Source of the DNA: Glycine soja
Lineage: Eukaryota; Streptophyta; Magnoliopsida; Fabales; Fabaceae
Direction: 5' to 3'
NCBI RefSeq assembly: GCF_004193775.1
Contig: NC_041005.1
Coordinates: 2,978,501-3,042,500 of the forward strand
DNA: 64,000 bases
The translations under genes and the position numbers were made by a program. Of the stretch, positions 58,693-64,000 are shown one piece after another. The notes beneath the pieces were generated by a model that was not told where the DNA came from, did no database searches, and saw nothing but the letters and a program-made list of their open reading frames with translations. The stretch's first letter is position 1, and each line of letters starts with the position of its first letter.

Positions 58693-61648
58693 CCTCGCGA
58701 CTCGTTTGGATGACACGAAACGAGCCCTAGCTCAAGCTCATCATAATCTTCTATTCCCCAAACACGCCCTCGCCGCCACTTCTACTCTGGGCTCCCTGCA
58801 CGTGGCTAAGTCCCTCGTCGGCACCTCTGTTTACACCGTCAGCAATTCCAACAATGAGTTCGTTCTTATCTCTGACGCTGATGGAGCCAAGTCCATTGGA
58901 TTGCTTTGCTTTCGCCAAGAGGACGCCGAAGCCTTCCTCGCTCAGGTTTCTCCTCTCAATTCCCATTTGGCTTCTTATTTTCATCCTCTTTTAATTGCAT
59001 TCTTCTAATTTGTTGTCCTCCATTTTAGGTTCGATCACGGAGTAGAGAGCTTCGAAGCAAGGCTAGGGTTGTTCCAATTACTCTTGACCAGGTCTTTTTC
59101 TAAAAGGAAAATAAATGCCAGTGTGGATTTCTTCAACGATGCCTTGGCTTTACTTAGTTCTGTTCAATTGATGCATATGTTGCCAAATTATATATATTGA
59201 TAACATATTTTGCCAATGTGGAGCCTGTATTCCATACTTGTATCTATCAAATGCCTTTAGTTGTCTAATAATCCTTGTTTCACACTCAATAGAGTTGTGG
59301 CTTGGTTTCTATCATGTAGGAATTGAGTAATCAATAATGAGGGGAGCACGTGCTACTGACTTCAACTAGATAATGTTTTCAGCTTGTTTATTATGGTGTT
59401 TATTTTTACATGACTATTCTTGTGCTACAGGTATACATGTTGAAGGTTGAAGGCATTGCCTTCCGATTCTTACCCGATCCTGTTCAAATAAGGAATGCTT
59501 TGGAGGTTAGCATCTTACTATATAGTTCTCGCATACAACATATCACTTTAAGCCACACCATTATTGTTCATCATTTCAGTCCAGTAGCAATGACAGTATA
59601 CATGGTAGCTGCAATGTGGGAATTAGTTCTGTGGCATCAATTTAAACTAAATTATACATAAACATGTAGCATGTATGTTGGTTGATCCGCTGAGCTGCTA
59701 GATTCTGTTTAATTTAGTATCCATTTCACTCGTCAGCTTAAACCAGCCAACAAGGGAGGTTTCGATGGAGTTCCTGTTTTTCAGGTATGTTTTCTTATTT
59801 GCTTGTGAACTTTAGATGGTCTGTGGGTGGGAGTTACAAAATGTTATGAGCTCATTTTTTGTTTTATACATTTATCAGGTATAAAAAAGGAACTATTACT
59901 ATCAGAACAAACTTAACTTCTGTACATTTTTTTTTACTGAACTAACTGTCAACTAATTAACTGCAGCTGATTTGTGGTATATGATGTATACAATGTTAGA
60001 GACTGGTTGATTTTATGCCATTTAACTATTTTAGTATTGCCTCATCACTGTGGTAGATTGGTACTATTGACTAATAATCATATGTTCTTACAGTCAGAGC
60101 TTTTGGTTGTGAAGAAGAAGAAGAAGCGTTACTGCCCTGTGTATTTCTCTAAGGTTTGTCTGACTTATTGATCTACTTGTTATTTCAATTACATTATTAA
60201 GACATCATAAGTCACGTGCATGTTGCTTCATAGAATATATTTATAAAGTATTTTATCATTTTCTGGTTAAATGGACAGGAGGATATTGAGCAGGAACTGT
60301 CCAAAGTTTCCAGGGCATCAAGAGGACCTGGTGTTTCTCAACATATAGCAGTATAGAATCTACCATCTCTTGCTTTTTATTTTAACTTTTATACTTTTGA
60401 CAAATCAATGTATTTGTCAAAGCTGCTTATTAGTTTCACAATTTTTCTAATCACCAAAAGCAGTAGCATATTTTATTGAACCCTCAAAAAGGTAATTTGT
60501 GTTGCATATGCTTTATGCAAGACTTTTCTTGGATAAAAATAAATATTTAATTACCTGTATGATCAACTTGAAAACATGCTGAACATTTGGTTGAATCATA
60601 GTGGTCTGTGTAGTGTATCTTATTGATATTTGATAACATGAGATGAATTTTTTGAAGTCAGTGATTAAGGTAAGAAATGCTTGTGCTATTTAAATTTTTC
60701 TTTGAACCAAACTATATGGCTGTGGAAACAATTATGCTGATGGAATAGTTAGTTTTCGTTCTATTTCTGATTTTCTTTTTGTTGATGTCTTTTTCAATTT
60801 TCATGGGAAACAAAGCATCTGTTCAATGGATGATTTCAATGTGGAAATAGCAATCTAAGGGATTTTTTTATTAAAGAAAATATTTTTGTTTTCATTTTTT
60901 TATTTTCACTAGTAACTATGAAAATGCTGTGTTGTTTTTATTAGATTCCCTGTTTGCAAAAGTTTATTATATGAAATGATGAAAGGTTAGGAGAAGATCA
61001 AAGATTTGTATTCACAGATTTCTGTATATATCTTTGAAAACAGGTGACCAAGTGAAAACAAAGTAACTATTGTAATTCTTAGTGAAAATAAGAAAAGAAA
61101 ACAAAGAACATTTTTTCAAACCAAATAAAAACTTAAATTCTATCCATTTTCGATTAAGCTCATGTAACTCTTGTAATCTGTCTTGCACGAAAAAGGTTAG
61201 GGGAAAAGGGAGAAACTTGTTTTTTTTAAAAAAAAAAAAAAAAAAAAAACTGAATGTGGATTTGAGTAACCACATGGTCCCCATGTGCTAATCTCAACCC
61301 TGATATTCTGGTAGATATCTAGTGTATTTATATAACAAAATAATTTGCATGCTAGAGTGGAATTGTTTTTGTTGTTTATCATTTATTTGAAGTTTGTTTA
61401 TGTTTCTCTATTTTCTTAACTTTTTAATAAATTAACAGGTTGGTAGCTTGGAAGATGTACTGAGAAAAATGGAGGTAGTTAAGTCTGCTTACAGTTTCAG
61501 TAGCTTATAAGTTTGGCTGTAATTTGAAGTCTGATAAGTTCTCTCTCCCTTGATACAGATGAGTGAAAGGAATTCAGGATGGGAGGATTTGATTTTTATT
61601 CCACCAGGAAAAAGTCGCTCTCAACACATACAAGAACTTAATGAATGA
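58613..61648 (+). CDS. TIC22: Chloroplast protein-import component TIC22
   Basis: Eight exons: 58613-58945, 59029-59091, 59431-59505, 59737-59784, 60094-60153, 60279-60350, 61439-61474 and 61559-61648. All internal exons are whole numbers of codons, giving 258 residues. Tic22 lies in the intermembrane space of the chloroplast envelope and helps preproteins pass from the outer to the inner translocon. The N-terminal ~55 residues (MESRGHSNPLLSFSSFIHQH...) are Ser- and basic-rich, like a targeting sequence. Conserved blocks follow: LVGTSVYTVSNSNNEFVLIS, SIGLLCFRQEDAEAFLAQ, VVPITLDQVYMLKVEGIAFR, FRFLPDPVQIRNALELK, GGFDGVPVFQSELLVVKKKK, RYCPVYFSKEDIEQEL, VGSLEDVLRKMEMSERNSGW and FIPPGKS near the C terminus. 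Close to the Arabidopsis TIC22-IV type as I remember it. Intron 6 is 1.1 kb. Upstream ATGs in the leader may damp translation. Confidence 0.95.
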
Positions 61649-63049
61649 TTCCCAGGGTGCGAATTTAAGCTAACCATGATTTCATGTGGTTTTCTTGAGC
61701 AAATTGGATGTTACTGTTGTCACAATTTAGTCAGCTAGTGAGATACTAGGACCTCTGCCTTCAAATAGTTGTGTTCTTCCTTCTTCTCAACCGAAATTCC
61801 TTCTGATGCGAATACTGCACTAAGATTCTCAGTGGATATAAGGTAAATGTGTATGTGAGAGGACATCAACGCTAACGTGCATTTCAATTAAGAGATCGTT
61901 CCACCATTTGTTGAGCATGCTAGATACCCAATGTGTGAGGGGGGTTCTTCCTCATACATGTACAGATAATTTATTTGTTTTGGCAATAGCTGTAATCCTT
62001 TTCCTTGAATTCTACTTTTATTAGTTCAGGGAAGAGAACGATCTTCATTTACATTTGATATCCATACTGTTTTTGAAGATGAGAGATCTAGAAATTTCTT
62101 TTCTTTCGATGGAGATTAAGGAGGGGGTTATCACGATTCACAACCCTTTTTTGTGTTTGGAAAGATATAATGGGATAGATTCACCACCTGAAGTGAGTGA
62201 TTTACCATAATCCTAAAAGACAAAGTTGACCTACTGCTGCGCTTCATTTCATTGTATGGGTGAAATGGAGAGCACCACATTGGTCTCGCATATTGTCCCC
62301 ACTTTTACGTGGTCTGATAATCGTCCATGGATGTGGGGACATAAATGTGATAGTTTATCAGCTCTTATGAAATAGCCGTGCAAAACTTCCACTGAAATCT
62401 TTTTTGGTGATTTTTGATGTGCGGACGCGCAACCTGCAAACATATTATATATCAATTTTGAACAAGCTAAAGGAGATTTTCATTAGATATATTATAAACT
62501 ATCACGAATTGGTGGAGCCTCGCAATTGAGGAACAAATTATTAGCAATCTCTTTTCGCATGCAAGAGGGTGACGTATCAACCGAATAGTTGGCGAACCTT
62601 CTATCCTGCTCTTGTACGTTTCCAATTGTGTATTTTCCAGTGCTAATGGACTTGAGGATTTTACTTCTCTACCCCTCCCTTTTGTATCTTAACTGATTTT
62701 AGCTACTGGAAACATGCAATGATATAAAGGTAATTTCAAATTTTGTTTGGAAATTTAGTTGACCTTCTGCCTGAAATACAAGTAAAGCAGTTTCATTCGG
62801 ATCTTACTTGTCTCGCTCGGTAGGAAATATTAAAGCTTGGAAAGGACACTTGGAGCTACGTAAATGGTCTGCCTTGATTTGAGATTTACTCTAATGTCTA
62901 ACTGCTACTGCAACTACTACCGATCCTTGCTCCTTATTCCCTTCACTATATTTAACTACTACTACATAATAAATTGATGAGTGGGGAGTTAATTTAGACA
63001 TTTAGTTAGTCCTCTCTACTCGGGCATTGTTGATAATACTGCTCAAGGG
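61649..63049. other. TIC22 3' UTR, intergenic region and GUX 5' region
   Basis: The first ~400 bases are probably TIC22 3' UTR. The remainder is of mixed composition with no coding frame of note; 62.9-63.05 kb is likely the leader of the next gene, with ACTACTACT-type words. Confidence 0.45.
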
Positions 63050-64000
63050 ATGCAAGGTTCTAGTCTTAAAAAGATGCTGAAGACAATGCCATCTAAAGCT
63101 TCGATTACCAGAATCAATTTGGTCTTCCTTGTTGTATTTCTGGTTGTTTATGCCACTGTTCTTCCCCATCCATCTTCTGACTATTTGCAGGATGCAGGAT
63201 CCATAGTGAGGTGCTCTTTGGGCGAATGTCATCACAGGGTAAGGTGAGCCTACTTTAGTGGCATCATACCTTTATATTTTGTGTGTACGTGCTAAATTCA
63301 AACTTCATTTGATGTGCACTTGAAGCATGTATTCTTATTTGTCTGTAGACACGAAAACTTCAAAATGAAAGCGGCATTGGATGAACCTCAAGCAAACCCA
63401 CAGAGGCAAAAGAATAAGAGTGCAAAGAAGATAGAAGTACCAAGCTTTTTTAGCAAGTTAGGGGAAAGAATGAAGATTGGAATGGTAAACATGAAAGAAA
63501 ACGATGTAAGTAACTGGAGCACGCATGGGGAAAGGACAAGCGTTTATTTTGAGAGGGTATCGCAGTTTTTGAACTGGACGGACTTGTTTCCCGAATGGAT
63601 AGACGAGGAGGAAGAGAATGATGTGCCATCATGTCCAGAGATACCTATGCCGGAGTATGCAGAATACGGAAGCATGGACGTGATCGTGGCTAAGCTGCCA
63701 TGCAGGTATCCCGAAGAAGGGTGGAAGAGGGACGTTTTCCGGTTGCAAGTTCATCTTATAGTTGCGAATCTAGCCGTGAAGAAGGGGAAGAAGGATTGGA
63801 GAGGGAAGACAAGAGTAGTTTTTTGGAGCAAGTGTAGACCAATGCTGGAGCTGTTTCCATGCGACAACTTGGTTAAGGGTGAAGGTGAATGGTGGTATTA
63901 TGAACCTGAGGTGAAGAGGTTAGAACACAAGGTTTCATTGCCCATTGGGTCCTGCAAGTTGGCCTTGCCTCTCTGGGAACAAGGTATATACGCTATACGC
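63050..64000 (+). CDS. GUX/PGSIP-type xylan glucuronosyltransferase, 5' part (runs off the window)
   Basis: Exon 1 is 63050-63243 and exon 2 runs from 63349 past the window end; 282 residues are visible. The family (GT8) adds glucuronic acid to xylan in the Golgi. Exon 1 encodes a type II membrane anchor: a short basic N terminus followed by a hydrophobic segment INLVFLVVFLVVYATVL (residues 22-38). Exon 2 starts with a Lys-rich stem and then the conserved pre-catalytic region: GERMKIGMVNM, LFPEWIDEEEENDVPSCPE, MDVIVAKLPCRYPEEGW, RDVFRLQVHLIVANLAVKK, RVVFWSKCRPMLELFPC, GEWWYYEPEVKRLEHKVSLP and GSCKLALPLWEQG. The GT8 catalytic core with its DxD motif should lie beyond the window. Exon 1 has two overlapping donors (GTAAG at 63239 and GTGAGC at 63244); only the second keeps frame. 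Confidence 0.92.

Noticed and set aside
1..64000. CRISPR array, prokaryotic operon or integrated virus
   Set aside because: No regularly spaced repeats, no run of uninterrupted bacterial-type genes and no viral protein was recognised; all real genes are plant-type, and most are split by introns.

Overview
This is nuclear DNA of a dicot plant, most likely soybean or a close Glycine relative. The genes have many short exons with GT-AG introns. The intergenic DNA is very AT-rich, and it carries plant SINEs and MITEs. The proteins are plant-type: BKI1, GUX, TIC22, a plant B3 factor and a plant lipin. The species call is inferred from general impression and from the type of small repeats; no alignment was run. 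I found no prokaryotic, viral or CRISPR-like content and no new multi-gene system.

Layout. 1-3.4 kb: AT-rich intergenic DNA. 3.75-8.1 kb (+): a seven-exon DUF829/TMEM53-like alpha/beta-hydrolase gene. 10.66-10.97 kb: a 313-bp Mutator-like MITE with intact 9-bp target-site duplications. 11.67-16.3 kb (+): a six-exon B3-domain gene. 18.98-22.8 kb (+): a 5'-truncated, decayed tandem copy of it. 25.8-29.76 kb (+): a nine-exon PP2C phosphatase gene. 30-36.6 kb: repeats and AT-rich DNA. 36.66-37.55 kb (+): an intronless BKI1-like regulator of brassinosteroid signalling. 41.85-49.58 kb (+): an 11-exon lipin (phosphatidate phosphohydrolase, PAH2-like). Two 165-bp SINEs lie in its introns in opposite orientation, and there is a one-base frameshift in exon 9. 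51.1-52.9 and 54.3-55.95 kb (-): a tandem duplication holding a decayed and an intact two-EF-hand gene. 58.6-61.65 kb (+): an eight-exon TIC22 gene. 63.05 kb to the end (+): the 5' part of a GUX/PGSIP-type glucuronosyltransferase gene.

The genes are independent housekeeping or signalling loci, not a cluster. Themes they touch are brassinosteroid signalling (BKI1), lipid metabolism (lipin), chloroplast protein import (TIC22), xylan decoration (GUX), dephosphorylation (PP2C) and calcium binding (EF-hand). The main points of interest are the lipin frameshift, the inverted SINE pair around lipin exons 5-7, a 52-bp perfect palindrome at 52.55 kb, and the two local duplications that each left one apparently intact and one broken gene. 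Exon boundaries were read by hand from reading frame, splice sites and remembered family conservation; none was tested against transcripts.
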